From: Tatumella saanichensis | GTDB taxonomy: Bacteria; Pseudomonadota; Gammaproteobacteria; Enterobacterales; Enterobacteriaceae | Direction: 5' to 3' | DNA length: 64,000 bases | Assembly: GCF_000439375.1 (NCBI RefSeq) | Contig: NZ_ATMI01000056.1 | Coordinates: 1 to 64,000, forward strand | Shown: positions 1-8,687 of the stretch, piece by piece | Numbering within the stretch: the stretch's first letter is position 1 | Layout of the letters: the number at the start of each line of letters is the position of its first letter | Program-made: the position numbers and the translations under genes | Notes under the pieces: generated by a model | What the model saw: only the letters and a program-made list of their open reading frames with translations | The model's database searches: none | What the model was told of the DNA's origin: nothing

Positions 1-2
1 AA

Positions 3-659
3 CCCGCCGTTTCAACGAACGTGGTCGACCTAGGCGTCGATCGTGATATCGGTATCGGCGAGCCCATCTATCTTGCCGCCCAAGTCGGTACTGCATTCGC
101 GGGCCTGACTTCATTGACCGTGACGCTGCAGACCAGTACTGATAACAGCACCTGGACTGACCTCAATTCCTCCGGTGCAATTCCGGTTGCCGAACTGACA
201 GCCGGCGCACAGCCGGTCCGTGTCGTGGTACCAAGCCGCACTGAGCGTTATCTCCGCGTCAACTACACCGTTGTGGGAACCGGTACTGCCGGGACCATTA
301 CGACAGCGTTGCTGCTCGGCCCGGATGGTTACCGCGCTTATCCATCAGGATCACCGACGCCAGACTTCTCGGCAATCTCGGGCGATGATTCGACAGCGGT
401 TACTGGCGTAACTGTCAGTCCTTCAACCGCAAGTGTCGCAGTCGGTAGCACGGTTGCTCTGACAGCAACCCTGTCACCATCTGACGCAAGCAATTCTGGC
501 ATCACCGCTAAATCGTCTGATACCAGCAAAGCCACTGTGACCGTTAGCGGTGATACCGTTACCGTAACCGGTGTAGCTGCAGGCTCTGTGACTGTCACCA
601 TCACCACAGATGACGGAAGCTATACAGCGACTGTTACAGTTACTGTTACTGCTGCGTAA
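3..659 (+). CDS. phage capsid accessory/decoration protein, Bbp16-like, with C-terminal Ig-like domain (5' partial)
   Basis: The frame is open to the window edge and reads PAVSTNVVDLGVDRDIG before the first in-frame GTG at 21, so the gene starts outside the window. The first ~120 visible residues (VVDLG, IYLAAQV, a T-L-Q-T-S-T-D-N-S-T-W strand and ERYLRVNYTV) resemble the Bbp16 family, which follows the major capsid gene in BPP-1/epsilon15-type phages. The last ~85 residues form a bacterial Ig-like (BIG2) domain, with VTGVTVSPSTASVAVGST opening and regular S/T-V-T strands to the C terminus. Such Ig domains are commonly appended to exposed virion proteins and are thought to bind surface carbohydrates weakly. 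A terminator follows directly. The family call is from pattern memory; the Ig call is firmer. Confidence 0.72.
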   Translation, partial: PAVSTNVVDLGVDRDIGIGEPIYLAAQVGTAFAGLTSLTVTLQTSTDNSTWTDLNSSGAIPVAELTAGAQPVRVVVPSRTERYLRVNYTVVGTGTAGTITTALLLGPDGYRAYPSGSPTPDFSAISGDDSTAVTGVTVSPSTASVAVGSTVALTATLSPSDASNSGITAKSSDTSKATVTVSGDTVTVTGVAAGSVTVTITTDDGSYTATVTVTVTAA

Positions 660-675
660 TATCAACTGGTTCACT

Positions 676-699
676 AGCCCTCTACGGAGGGCTTTTTTA
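676..699 (+). terminator. Rho-independent terminator
   Basis: The stem AGCCCTC/GAGGGCT (676-682 with 687-693) has a TACG loop and is followed by a run of Ts. It separates the capsid-accessory gene from the tail genes, so the tail module needs read-through or its own promoter. Confidence 0.85.
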
Positions 700-709
700 T
701 TGGTGCGTT

Positions 710-1312
710 ATGGCAACGAAAATTGAAGTAATCAACAGGGCGCTGATCAAGATCGGCAGTGAGCGCCTCATGAACGAAACGGACAATAATAAAGCCTCCC
801 GAACCATCGAAGCCATCTATGATGGATTGCTCGACCGTATTCTGCGCAACTACCGCTGGGCTTTTGCCATTAAGCGAGTGCAGATTGCACCACTCGCTAC
901 ACCTCCTGCATATGGATACCAGTTTGCGTATCAACTTCCGGCCGATTGCCTGCGCATTGATGTGGTGGGTGACAACCTGCCTCGTCATATTCACTGCGGC
1001 CACCATGAAATTCACGGTCGTCCAGTATGGCAGCGAGAAGGCAATCAGATCTTAACCGACATTGAGCCACCACTTTTCTTGCGCTACGGGGCGCGGATGA
1101 CTGACTCGAGCCAATGGGACGCAGCATTTAGCGATGTGTTCTGCTGCTTTCTCGCATCAGAGATGGCAGAGGCCATCACCCAGTCATCCACCAAAAAGCA
1201 ATCAGTGCTTCAGGATATGCAATTGGCTCTTGCCGAGGCCCGCCAGTCAAGCGCCATTGAGCGACCACCTATTCAGCAGCAGGAAACATCGTGGTTTACA
1301 GCGAGGTTATAA
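710..1312 (+). CDS. phage head-tail adaptor, tail tubular protein A-like
   Basis: A 200-residue soluble protein that opens with IEVINRALIKIG, continues with an acidic/basic helix (RTIEAIYDGLLDRILRNYRW), and has a conserved Y-x-Y-Q-F-A-Y-Q-L-P-A-D-C-L-R strand. This layout is typical of T7 gp11-like adaptors, which form the ring joining the portal to the nozzle. It sits directly before the nozzle gene (4 bases from stop to start-region overlap is absent; the next ATG is immediately after its stop), the order expected for this family. No good Shine-Dalgarno is seen before the ATG at 710, and the next Met is 17 codons in, within the conserved helix, so 710 is the best start. P22 gp4-like is an alternative name for the same role. 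Confidence 0.75.
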   Translation: MATKIEVINRALIKIGSERLMNETDNNKASRTIEAIYDGLLDRILRNYRWAFAIKRVQIAPLATPPAYGYQFAYQLPADCLRIDVVGDNLPRHIHCGHHEIHGRPVWQREGNQILTDIEPPLFLRYGARMTDSSQWDAAFSDVFCCFLASEMAEAITQSSTKKQSVLQDMQLALAEARQSSAIERPPIQQQETSWFTARL

Positions 1313-3628
1313 ATGCCGTCAGTATCTCCCGCCATTAACTCCTTCAACGCCGGGGAGTTCAGCCCACTGATGATGGGGCAAACAGATTTCCAGAAGTGGA
1401 AGTCCGGCGTCAAAACGATGCTCAATTTTATTCCTCGCAGCCAGGGGCCTGCGGAGCGACGTGGCGGTACCTACTTTGTCAAAGAGGTAAAGGATTCATC
1501 TGCTCGGGTCTGGCTTGCTTCCTTCGTGTTCAATACGACCCAAGCGTTTATTCTTGAGTTCGGCCCGTCTTATATCCGATTTTATTCAGATCATGGCGTA
1601 GCTGAAGATAGCAGCGGTGCGGCCTTAGAAATATCATCCCCATGGTCTGCATCTGACCTGATTAACGATGATGGGGGCTTTGGCCTATCAATGGTGCAGA
1701 GCGGTGATGTCGTCTATCTCTGCTGCCACTCAGGATCGGTTGAGCCTTATAAACTTAAGCGAGTGTCAAATAGCGATTGGACGCTTGAGGCTTTCGACAT
1801 CGCTGGAGCTATGGGACCTTTTGCCGATATCAACTCTGATAAAGGCAATGTTGTCTATACTGACCAGTTCCGTATCTATTCTTCTGACGGCGCTACACTT
1901 CCGGATGGTACGCCCACAACAACCAGCCTTTGCACGATTACTTCCAATCAGGCGATCTTCAAGTCTGGTCATGTTGGTGGCCTTTTCTATATCGAATCGT
2001 CTACAGATGCTGTGGATGATGATACGGGTCACAGTGGGTATATTCCCGCTTGGGTAGCAAGTACCACAGCGACATTTTCTCCCGGTGTATTCTGCAGGTC
2101 AGAAGGAAAATACTATGAGGATATGGATGGGACCAAGACCGGAAGCACTCAGCCGACCTGGACTGCTGGCGCGCACCGTGATGGTTCTGGTAGTGATGCG
2201 TCACTATGGCGTTACTCTAATGGTGGCTGGGGTGTCATACAGATAACGGCAGTTGCCAGTGATGGCCTGACCGCTACTGGTAAAATTCTGTCAGAGCTAC
2301 CCCCCAGTGTACGTTCTACAACGGGCCAAACATTCAAATATGCGTTTGGTGACTGGTCAACGTATCAGGGATTTCCCACTAAGGTATCGTTCTATAAAAA
2401 CAGATTGGCTTTTGCTGCTCGCGGAAAACTGTGGTTTTCGGTTTCCTCAGATTATGAAAATTTCACCCCCATGACCAATGGCTATGAGGTTGAAGCTGAC
2501 GATGCAATTAATGTTCAGATTGAGGCTGACTCAACCAATGCCATCCAGTGGCTGGCTCCAGGTAGCTCTCTGGTCATAGGCACTGCCGGCGCAGAACATG
2601 CCTGTTCACCTTCAACAACCACCTCATCGTTTGGGCCTGACAATATCCAGATCAGCAAAGAATCTTCATACGGCTCAAAAGAGATAGCGGCAGAGTCGGT
2701 GGGGTCTGAGTCTGTTTTCGTGCAACGCGCAGGCCGTAAGGCTCGCGCAGTTACAGCGGACTTTGAAAGCGGGTCATATGCATCGAGCGATCTAACCGTT
2801 ATTGCGGAGCACATCACCACCGGAGCTATCATCGATATGGCCTGGCAACAGGAGCCTGATTACGTTCTGTGGGTAGTATTAGCTAACGGTGGACTCCGCG
2901 GCCTTACCTACAACAAAGAGCAGGATGTGATTGGTTGGCACCGGCACGAACTGTCCGGTGCCGTTGAATCAGTTGCCGTCATTCCAAGTCCAGACGGTGG
3001 ACGGGATGATTTGTGGCTGGTAGTGAAGAGAACGATTAACGGTGAGACAAAGCGTTATATCGAATACATGCGCGCGCCATGGGATGCTGAAACAGAAAGC
3101 CTCTCTGCAGCCTTCTATGTCGACTGTGGGCTAACGTATTCAGGGGATGCCGTTGATACGGTATCCGGGCTATCTCACCTTGAGGGGATGACCGTTTCTG
3201 TTCTGGCTGATGGTGCGGCGCATCCTGACTGCACTGTAGCTGATGGCTCCATTTATCTTGAGTGGGATGCATCAGTCATCAGTGTTGGCCTGCCATTCAC
3301 CTCACAGCTGATCACCTTGCCTATGGAGTTATCCATGGCCAACGGTACTGCTCAGGGTAAGACAAAGCGCATCAACAAGGCGACGCTGAGATTCGTTAAC
3401 ACCCTTGGTGGAAAAGTCGGTGATGAAAGCGGGAATTATCTCGACATCATAGAAAGCCGCGATTACAGCGATCTGATGGATAACCCTCCTGCGGCATTTA
3501 CTGATGACCGCAATATCGACTGGCCGGGAGATTACAACAGCAATGCCTGCCTTCAGATTGTGCAGGACCAGCCGTTACCTATGACCCTTGCCGCAATTTA
3601 TCCGAGAGTGTGGGTAACCAGTGAATGA
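1313..3628 (+). CDS. phage tail nozzle / tubular protein B-like structural protein
   Basis: A 771-residue beta-rich protein. Its N terminus (INSFNAGEFSPLMMGQTD, then NFIPRSQGPAERRGGTYFV) is the signature seen in nozzle or stabilisation proteins of many podoviruses, related in role to T7 gp12. The rest alternates Gly/Ser/Thr-rich strands, with no signal peptide or membrane segment. A segment near residues 353-372 (FPTKVSFYKNRLAFAARGKLWFS) also matches the family pattern. The start ATG follows the adaptor stop directly, and the end overlaps the next gene by 4 bases, which implies coupled translation. The protein should extend the tail tube below the adaptor. Confidence 0.78.
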   Translation: MPSVSPAINSFNAGEFSPLMMGQTDFQKWKSGVKTMLNFIPRSQGPAERRGGTYFVKEVKDSSARVWLASFVFNTTQAFILEFGPSYIRFYSDHGVAEDSSGAALEISSPWSASDLINDDGGFGLSMVQSGDVVYLCCHSGSVEPYKLKRVSNSDWTLEAFDIAGAMGPFADINSDKGNVVYTDQFRIYSSDGATLPDGTPTTTSLCTITSNQAIFKSGHVGGLFYIESSTDAVDDDTGHSGYIPAWVASTTATFSPGVFCRSEGKYYEDMDGTKTGSTQPTWTAGAHRDGSGSDASLWRYSNGGWGVIQITAVASDGLTATGKILSELPPSVRSTTGQTFKYAFGDWSTYQGFPTKVSFYKNRLAFAARGKLWFSVSSDYENFTPMTNGYEVEADDAINVQIEADSTNAIQWLAPGSSLVIGTAGAEHACSPSTTTSSFGPDNIQISKESSYGSKEIAAESVGSESVFVQRAGRKARAVTADFESGSYASSDLTVIAEHITTGAIIDMAWQQEPDYVLWVVLANGGLRGLTYNKEQDVIGWHRHELSGAVESVAVIPSPDGGRDDLWLVVKRTINGETKRYIEYMRAPWDAETESLSAAFYVDCGLTYSGDAVDTVSGLSHLEGMTVSVLADGAAHPDCTVADGSIYLEWDASVISVGLPFTSQLITLPMELSMANGTAQGKTKRINKATLRFVNTLGGKVGDESGNYLDIIESRDYSDLMDNPPAAFTDDRNIDWPGDYNSNACLQIVQDQPLPMTLAAIYPRVWVTSE

Positions 3629-4038
3629 ACATAATCGACTTTGAACCTGAACATCTTGCCCTGATTAAGCCACAGGAAAAGCAGCAGGAAGTGGTGCTGG
3701 ATACCGACTACGCCCAACTGATTTCTGCAGGTCGCTGCTTCACTGGAGTCAGTCATGGGAAGGTCATCGTTATTGGAGGCCTAGTGCCGGTGACACAGAA
3801 TCGGGTTTACCTACACATGATTGTGGCAGATGGCGTTCCTCACCAATGGCTGAGTATTTATCGGGCTGCCCGTCGATTGATTGATGGGTTACCGGACACT
3901 GTCTGGCGCATTGAGGCCCTAAGCACTTTTCCGGAGGCCGATCGCTGGCATGAAATGTTGGGGTTTGAGTTTGAGGGTATTCTACGGCGGGTCATGCCAG
4001 ATGGCAGGGACGCTAAATCATACAGTATTGTGAGGTAG
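3625..4038 (+). CDS. internal virion protein A-like, possible GNAT-fold protein
   Basis: A 137-residue protein overlapping the nozzle gene by ATGA. It has the look of a small acetyltransferase fold: a central strand GKVIVIGGLVPV, a helix QWLSIYRAARRLIDGL, then RIEALSTFPEADRWHEMLGFEFEGILRRVMPDGRDAKSYS, resembling the GNAT C-terminal pattern A-x-x-x-x-x-x-LGF-x-x-E. The classic acetyl-CoA loop R/Q-x-x-G-x-G/A is not evident, so an enzyme activity is doubtful. In T7-like phages a protein of this size and position (gp13-like) is an internal virion protein or assembly factor. The role is inferred from position. Confidence 0.6.
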   Translation: MNIIDFEPEHLALIKPQEKQQEVVLDTDYAQLISAGRCFTGVSHGKVIVIGGLVPVTQNRVYLHMIVADGVPHQWLSIYRAARRLIDGLPDTVWRIEALSTFPEADRWHEMLGFEFEGILRRVMPDGRDAKSYSIVR

Positions 4039-4040
4039 TT

Positions 4041-4481
4041 ATGGCTTACGCCGCTGCAGCATCTGCCGGCTTACAGGCAGTGAATGGAATGGTGAGTGCG
4101 CACAATGCGTCGAAGCAAAGCTCAGCTAATGCAAGTGCAATGGATCAATATGCCGGTAACCTCGCGCTGCAAACTGGCTCGCAGGTTAACCAGATTCGTA
4201 ACCAAGGCGCTCAGGTGCTTGGGCAGCAATCAGCAGACTTCGCTGATAACGGAACCGGGACCGGTGGGAGTAATGCATTACTGCAAAAGTCATCAGCTAT
4301 TGATACTGAGATGGATGCAGCAAACGCCAACTATAACGGCCAGATACAAGTGGCTAACGCACAGAATCAGGCCAATGCATTAAGGGCACAAGCTAAAGCG
4401 CAGAAGCCAGGCCTAATGAGCCTACTGGGTGGTGCCGCGAGTGCGGCCGGATCTTATAGCATGGCTGGCGGAAAGTTTTAG
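4041..4481 (+). CDS. internal virion protein B-like
   Basis: A 146-residue Ala/Gln/Asn-rich protein with helical, coiled-coil-like composition (ASAGLQAVNGMVSAHNASKQ; ANAQNQANALRAQAKAQK) and a Gly/Ala-rich C terminus that could pair with membrane. The starts of phage gp14-like ejection proteins look the same: a short hydrophobic Ala-rich helix then a long polar helix. It lies between the gp13-like and muramidase-like internal protein genes, matching the A-B-C-D order of podoviral ejection proteins. Its probable job is to build part of the channel extended across the cell envelope during DNA entry. Confidence 0.65.
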   Translation: MAYAAAASAGLQAVNGMVSAHNASKQSSANASAMDQYAGNLALQTGSQVNQIRNQGAQVLGQQSADFADNGTGTGGSNALLQKSSAIDTEMDAANANYNGQIQVANAQNQANALRAQAKAQKPGLMSLLGGAASAAGSYSMAGGKF

Positions 4482-4502
4482 CACTTTACTAAAGGGTGAG
4501 AA

Positions 4503-6902
4503 ATGCCACGTATACCAGTTTATCAAAGCCAGGTTGGTATCAACGCTGGCGCACCTTCTATCGTCCATACCCCAACTGAAACGACTGACCAGCAAATGGT
4601 ACAGCAAGGTGTCGGCGCTTTCGCTGATGCAGCCGTCAAACTTGCTCAGCAGCATCAGGCTGTGACCAATACCCAAAATATGACTGCCTTCATCAACTCC
4701 AATAACAATATGGATCAGGCGCTGAACGATGCGCGGCAGCAGTCAAAAACAGGCGTTGATTATATCCCAGCGGCACAGGCGATCATCAAGCAGCATCAGG
4801 ATGACTTCTTCTCTAACAACCCCAACATGACTGACCAGGAAAAAGCGCAGTACCAAGCGCGCTGGGCTCAGGTTCGCGGACAAACGGAGAATCAGGCCAT
4901 TAACTGGGGGCAGTCACAGGCCAACTCTATCAAGGTTACTAACCTGCAAAATGCTGCTACTGATATCAGTAACCGAATCCTGCAGGACCCGACCAGCTCG
5001 AAAGCGTTACAGCAAGGCTGGATTCAGGACGTGAATAACAGCGTTCTGGACCCGGCGACTAAAGCGCAGTTGCAACAGAAAGGCTTGAACTCTTGGGCTT
5101 ATGCTAATGGGCTGTGGGGGGTGAACAACGCCCCGGAGCATGTCATAAGCCAGTTAGACCAACATACTTCAGATCAGTCTTCAGGCTCATCAGGCACTTT
5201 AGCTGACCAGAACAATAACCCACTCAACATACGTTATTCATCCGTAAACAATTGGGTTGGGAAATCAGGGAATAACGGTACCGGGTTCGAACAGTTCGAC
5301 ACTCCGGAACACGGTTTGCGGGCCGGTTTTAAGCTGATGCGTAATCAGATCGCCAACGGTAACGACACAATTAGCTCTCTGGTGAGTAAATGGGCGCCGG
5401 CCGGTGATGGAAATAACCCTGTGCAATACGCCCAGTCAGTGAGTAAGGCTACCGGCATTCCTCTGGGCCAGAAGCTGGACGCCAACAATCCGCAGCAAAT
5501 GATTGGCATCGCCAAGGCTATGGCAAATCAAGAGGGCTATGGCCGCACTATTGATGATGGGCAGGCGGAAAGGGCGTGGACGTCAGTTGATGACCCGTCG
5601 ACATTGGCACCCGGTGTCATGCCTGGGCACCTGTCGCTTGAGCAGAGTGAATCACTCCGAAGAACAGCGCAGGCTAACATTGATCGCCAGCAATCGTTGC
5701 AGATAGCTCAGCAGAATCAGATTCTGGCTATGCAAACCAAGATGGAGAATGCTGCAGGCCATGCCACTGACACCATGCAAACTCGCATCGCCAGCGGGCA
5801 AATACCCTCATCTGATGACTGGCAGAACTACGAGAACATGACGCAGGGCACGAGCTATCAGGGTAATACTGAAACTCTGCGCAATGCCATGGTACAAACC
5901 CAGAAGCTTTACAGCATGCCGCCGTCACAGGCTCAGCAGGAACTGCAGACCATGCAGCTTGACCTGAAAAATAATGGGGGCTCTGAGCAGCAGTATAAGA
6001 TCCTCGGCTTAGTGCAGAAAGCTATCAGCCAGCGCCAGACGGATGTGCAAAAGAATCCTCAGTCAGTTTGGGCTATGGATTCGGGGCAGCCCTTGCAGCC
6101 GGTTGACCCAAGTGATGCACTGGATAACCCAGGGCAGCTTGGGCAGGAGCTAACGCAGCGCATGGTTAACTCTACATCGATCAGCCAGAAGTATGGCCCG
6201 ACCGCCGGGAAAAACCTTCTGACCACCGACGAACTGCATAACTTCCAAGATGCTTACGCGAGAATGGGGGCTGATCAGCGCATCCAGTTTTGGCGGAATA
6301 CTCAGGCCAGTAGCTCTCCAGCTGTGGCAACACGTCTTGCAACAGAAATGGGTGGGGATTCTCCGCTCATCTCGACTATTGCGGGGCTAGCCAATACACC
6401 GTCAGGTTACAGTGCGGCATTGTCTGTCGAAAAGGGCAATCAGCTTATGAACCCAAAAGACGGTGCAGCCAAGGTCTCGTTCCCGCCAGCATTCGATACA
6501 TCATTACAGACCAGCATTAAATCTGAATACCCCAACATGAGCCCAGCGCAAGTTCAGAGAATGATACCTCTGGTCAAAGCCTATCATCTTGGGAGCGGTG
6601 GTGAACCTCAAGGGGTAGTCGGTACCGACGAACTCCACAACATTATTGGTACACCGGTGAAAGTAAGCGGAGCTTCTGTAGTGGCGCCACCTGGGGCGAA
6701 TGTGAATGCCTTCAAAGACAGCATTACTACCGGCATAAGCAGTCTTGGTGGGATGGCAGATAGCGTACGAAATGGGCTGAGTAACGGGACTTACTCGCTA
6801 GTGCCGGACATTAACGGTAACCAGATGCTAATTGCGGCGGCATCACAGCGTAAAGTTGTAGGAGCCAACGGTAAGCCAGTTGTTATTGAGGTGAGTCAAT
6901 GA
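4503..6902 (+). CDS. large internal virion (ejection) protein with muramidase-like domain
   Basis: A 799-residue, Gln/Asn-rich helical protein. Residues ~235-350 hold a lysozyme-like domain starting NNPLNIRYSS, then FEQFDTPEHGLRAGFKLM, GNDTISSLVSKWAP and YAQSVSKATG. This NPLNIR...F-F-T-P-E-G-R-A...I...W-A-P pattern is common in phage structural muramidases and would help cut peptidoglycan locally during injection. Flanking regions are long amphipathic helices. A ribosome site (AGGGTGAG) precedes the ATG at 4503. The gene overlaps the next by 4 bases. It corresponds in position to the T7 gp15/gp16 pair or epsilon15 ejection proteins. The fold call is by motif, and the catalytic Glu is not assigned. 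Confidence 0.75.
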   Translation: MPRIPVYQSQVGINAGAPSIVHTPTETTDQQMVQQGVGAFADAAVKLAQQHQAVTNTQNMTAFINSNNNMDQALNDARQQSKTGVDYIPAAQAIIKQHQDDFFSNNPNMTDQEKAQYQARWAQVRGQTENQAINWGQSQANSIKVTNLQNAATDISNRILQDPTSSKALQQGWIQDVNNSVLDPATKAQLQQKGLNSWAYANGLWGVNNAPEHVISQLDQHTSDQSSGSSGTLADQNNNPLNIRYSSVNNWVGKSGNNGTGFEQFDTPEHGLRAGFKLMRNQIANGNDTISSLVSKWAPAGDGNNPVQYAQSVSKATGIPLGQKLDANNPQQMIGIAKAMANQEGYGRTIDDGQAERAWTSVDDPSTLAPGVMPGHLSLEQSESLRRTAQANIDRQQSLQIAQQNQILAMQTKMENAAGHATDTMQTRIASGQIPSSDDWQNYENMTQGTSYQGNTETLRNAMVQTQKLYSMPPSQAQQELQTMQLDLKNNGGSEQQYKILGLVQKAISQRQTDVQKNPQSVWAMDSGQPLQPVDPSDALDNPGQLGQELTQRMVNSTSISQKYGPTAGKNLLTTDELHNFQDAYARMGADQRIQFWRNTQASSSPAVATRLATEMGGDSPLISTIAGLANTPSGYSAALSVEKGNQLMNPKDGAAKVSFPPAFDTSLQTSIKSEYPNMSPAQVQRMIPLVKAYHLGSGGEPQGVVGTDELHNIIGTPVKVSGASVVAPPGANVNAFKDSITTGISSLGGMADSVRNGLSNGTYSLVPDINGNQMLIAAASQRKVVGANGKPVVIEVSQ

Positions 6903-8686
6903 GCGCGCTTTACGATCCTGAACTGAATGCTGAACTAGATCAGAACGGCACTGAAGATATTCATCATATTGATGCCGGCGCTTTAACCGGCATAGGTAAG
7001 GGGATCGAAACCGGCCTATCGAACGCTGGCACTTCTTTGTCACGGATATCCTCCAATATCGGTACTGCTCAGATGAACGTGTCCGGTGGTGAGATGATGG
7101 CGGGCGGTAGCCTTACTGGCGAGGATAGTACCGTTCAGACCGGTGCTGATTTGTCTGCTGTAACCCAACCAGATGAGTCCCAACTCCCACAGTATAAATC
7201 CTTCGACCCAGAGCAGATAGGAACAGTGGGCACCATTCTCGGTGGGCTCGCCCAGCAGGTTCCATCTCTTGCGGCAATGGTTGCCAACCCGGTGGCGGGG
7301 GCAGTCATGGCTGCTGTTCAGGGGCAAACTGAGGCTCATGCTGAAGGTGCAAAGCTGGGTCTGACGGGATCTTCGCTTGAAGACTATGGCGGGGTTGGTG
7401 CCGTATCAGGTGCAGTCGGTGCATCCATTCCGGGATTTGCAGGGATTGGTCGTGGTGCCGTGCTGTATGGCTCGCGTTTTATCCTCGGCGGCCTAGCGAA
7501 TACAGCAACAAGCGAGGCTGACCGGTGGGGGCGTGCCGCTATTCTGGATAACGCAGGATTTCATGATCAGGCCAACCAGATGCGTCAGGCTGACGGAGCA
7601 AGTATCGCCACTGACTTTGCGTTGGGTGGAGCGTTCGGGTTACTGGGTGGTGGTCATCGAGAGGCATCATTGCCAGAACGTGATACCCCATCACCTGAAC
7701 AGCCCGTACATAATGATGATCAGTCCGGTAATTCTGATCCCTCAGCGGCGCCAGAAGTAGTTCCGGATAACTCTGGCGCAGCACCATCCAGCAACATGCC
7801 ACCTCTCAGTGATTACACTGACTCATTGCAGGGCAAGGCATCTCAGTTGATGAGCAGAGGTGACCGAAAAGTCTGGCAGTCAGAGGTGGCTAATAGCCAG
7901 CGTATTTTGGACCAGCTTAACCAGCAGCGTTCAGAAATCGTTGCATCACCGCTTTCAGGGTCAGGGAAACAACTCTCTCAGGCAAGGCGGGAAAGGTCTA
8001 GCCAATTAGCCGATTTAGACAGCCAGATTAATTCTGCACGTTCACGTTTGCAGGATGCGACAGATACCCTTGCTCCTCATATGCCAGGCGGAGAGTTATT
8101 TGATGCAAAGGCTAACTTGTCGAGGCTCTATGACAGGATGCAGGCTGACCAAGCCATGGTGTCCAGCATCCACGAAGATGCTGCAACGGCGCATATGCTG
8201 CACGACAACTATGTGACGGAATCAGCACCTGGTTTGGCTACTGACTCGGCCAGTGAAGCCGCGCATGTCCGGGCAATGGATTCTGCAGGCGAGTCGGTGA
8301 ACACAGGAAAGGCCGTTGATGTTTCCGATCACATCAATGATGCCAGCACTTATATCGTCCATGGTGATATCGATGGCCCTACGCTGTCTCGTCAGTCTAT
8401 GGCGGGTAATGCGACACAACGGATGGATAGCATTTCTCAAGCGGCTGACCGTCAGGCTGTTCCTATACCGGATATGCAGGAAAGCCAGCCTGGACCCCTG
8501 AGTGAGCAAGGCAGCCCATTTGACTCAATAAGGGAACAGGCTGCCGTCATGCGGGATACCCATCCCGAGCTTTCTGACCTCATCAATACCCACCTCGAAA
8601 CTGTAGAGGCCGAACATATTGCCGAGCATCAAAATGCAGACTCATACGATGTTGCTGCGGCGTGCGCCTTGAAATACGGAAGCTGA
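6899..8686 (+). CDS. internal virion (ejection) protein with glycine/alanine-rich membrane-like region
   Basis: A 595-residue protein. The N terminus MSALYDPELNAELDQNG is shared with the small membrane protein at 11241. Residues ~100-250 are Gly/Ala-rich and hydrophobic in stretches (TILGGLAQQVPSLAAMVANPVAGAVMAAV; FALGGAFGLLGGG), suited to inserting into a bilayer. The remainder is a Pro/Ser-rich linker (~260-300) and Gln-rich coiled coils. There is no signal peptide, as expected for a protein packed in the capsid. It is tightly packed between the muramidase-like gene (4-base overlap) and the next large internal protein gene (1-base gap). No enzyme motif was recognised. Confidence 0.62.
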   Translation: MSALYDPELNAELDQNGTEDIHHIDAGALTGIGKGIETGLSNAGTSLSRISSNIGTAQMNVSGGEMMAGGSLTGEDSTVQTGADLSAVTQPDESQLPQYKSFDPEQIGTVGTILGGLAQQVPSLAAMVANPVAGAVMAAVQGQTEAHAEGAKLGLTGSSLEDYGGVGAVSGAVGASIPGFAGIGRGAVLYGSRFILGGLANTATSEADRWGRAAILDNAGFHDQANQMRQADGASIATDFALGGAFGLLGGGHREASLPERDTPSPEQPVHNDDQSGNSDPSAAPEVVPDNSGAAPSSNMPPLSDYTDSLQGKASQLMSRGDRKVWQSEVANSQRILDQLNQQRSEIVASPLSGSGKQLSQARRERSSQLADLDSQINSARSRLQDATDTLAPHMPGGELFDAKANLSRLYDRMQADQAMVSSIHEDAATAHMLHDNYVTESAPGLATDSASEAAHVRAMDSAGESVNTGKAVDVSDHINDASTYIVHGDIDGPTLSRQSMAGNATQRMDSISQAADRQAVPIPDMQESQPGPLSEQGSPFDSIREQAAVMRDTHPELSDLINTHLETVEAEHIAEHQNADSYDVAAACALKYGS

Positions 8687-8687
8687 T

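Noticed and set aside
338-607. 89-codon Val/Thr-rich frame on the minus strand at the window start
   Set aside because: Antisense of the repetitive Ig-like domain; its composition is a mirror of that domain.
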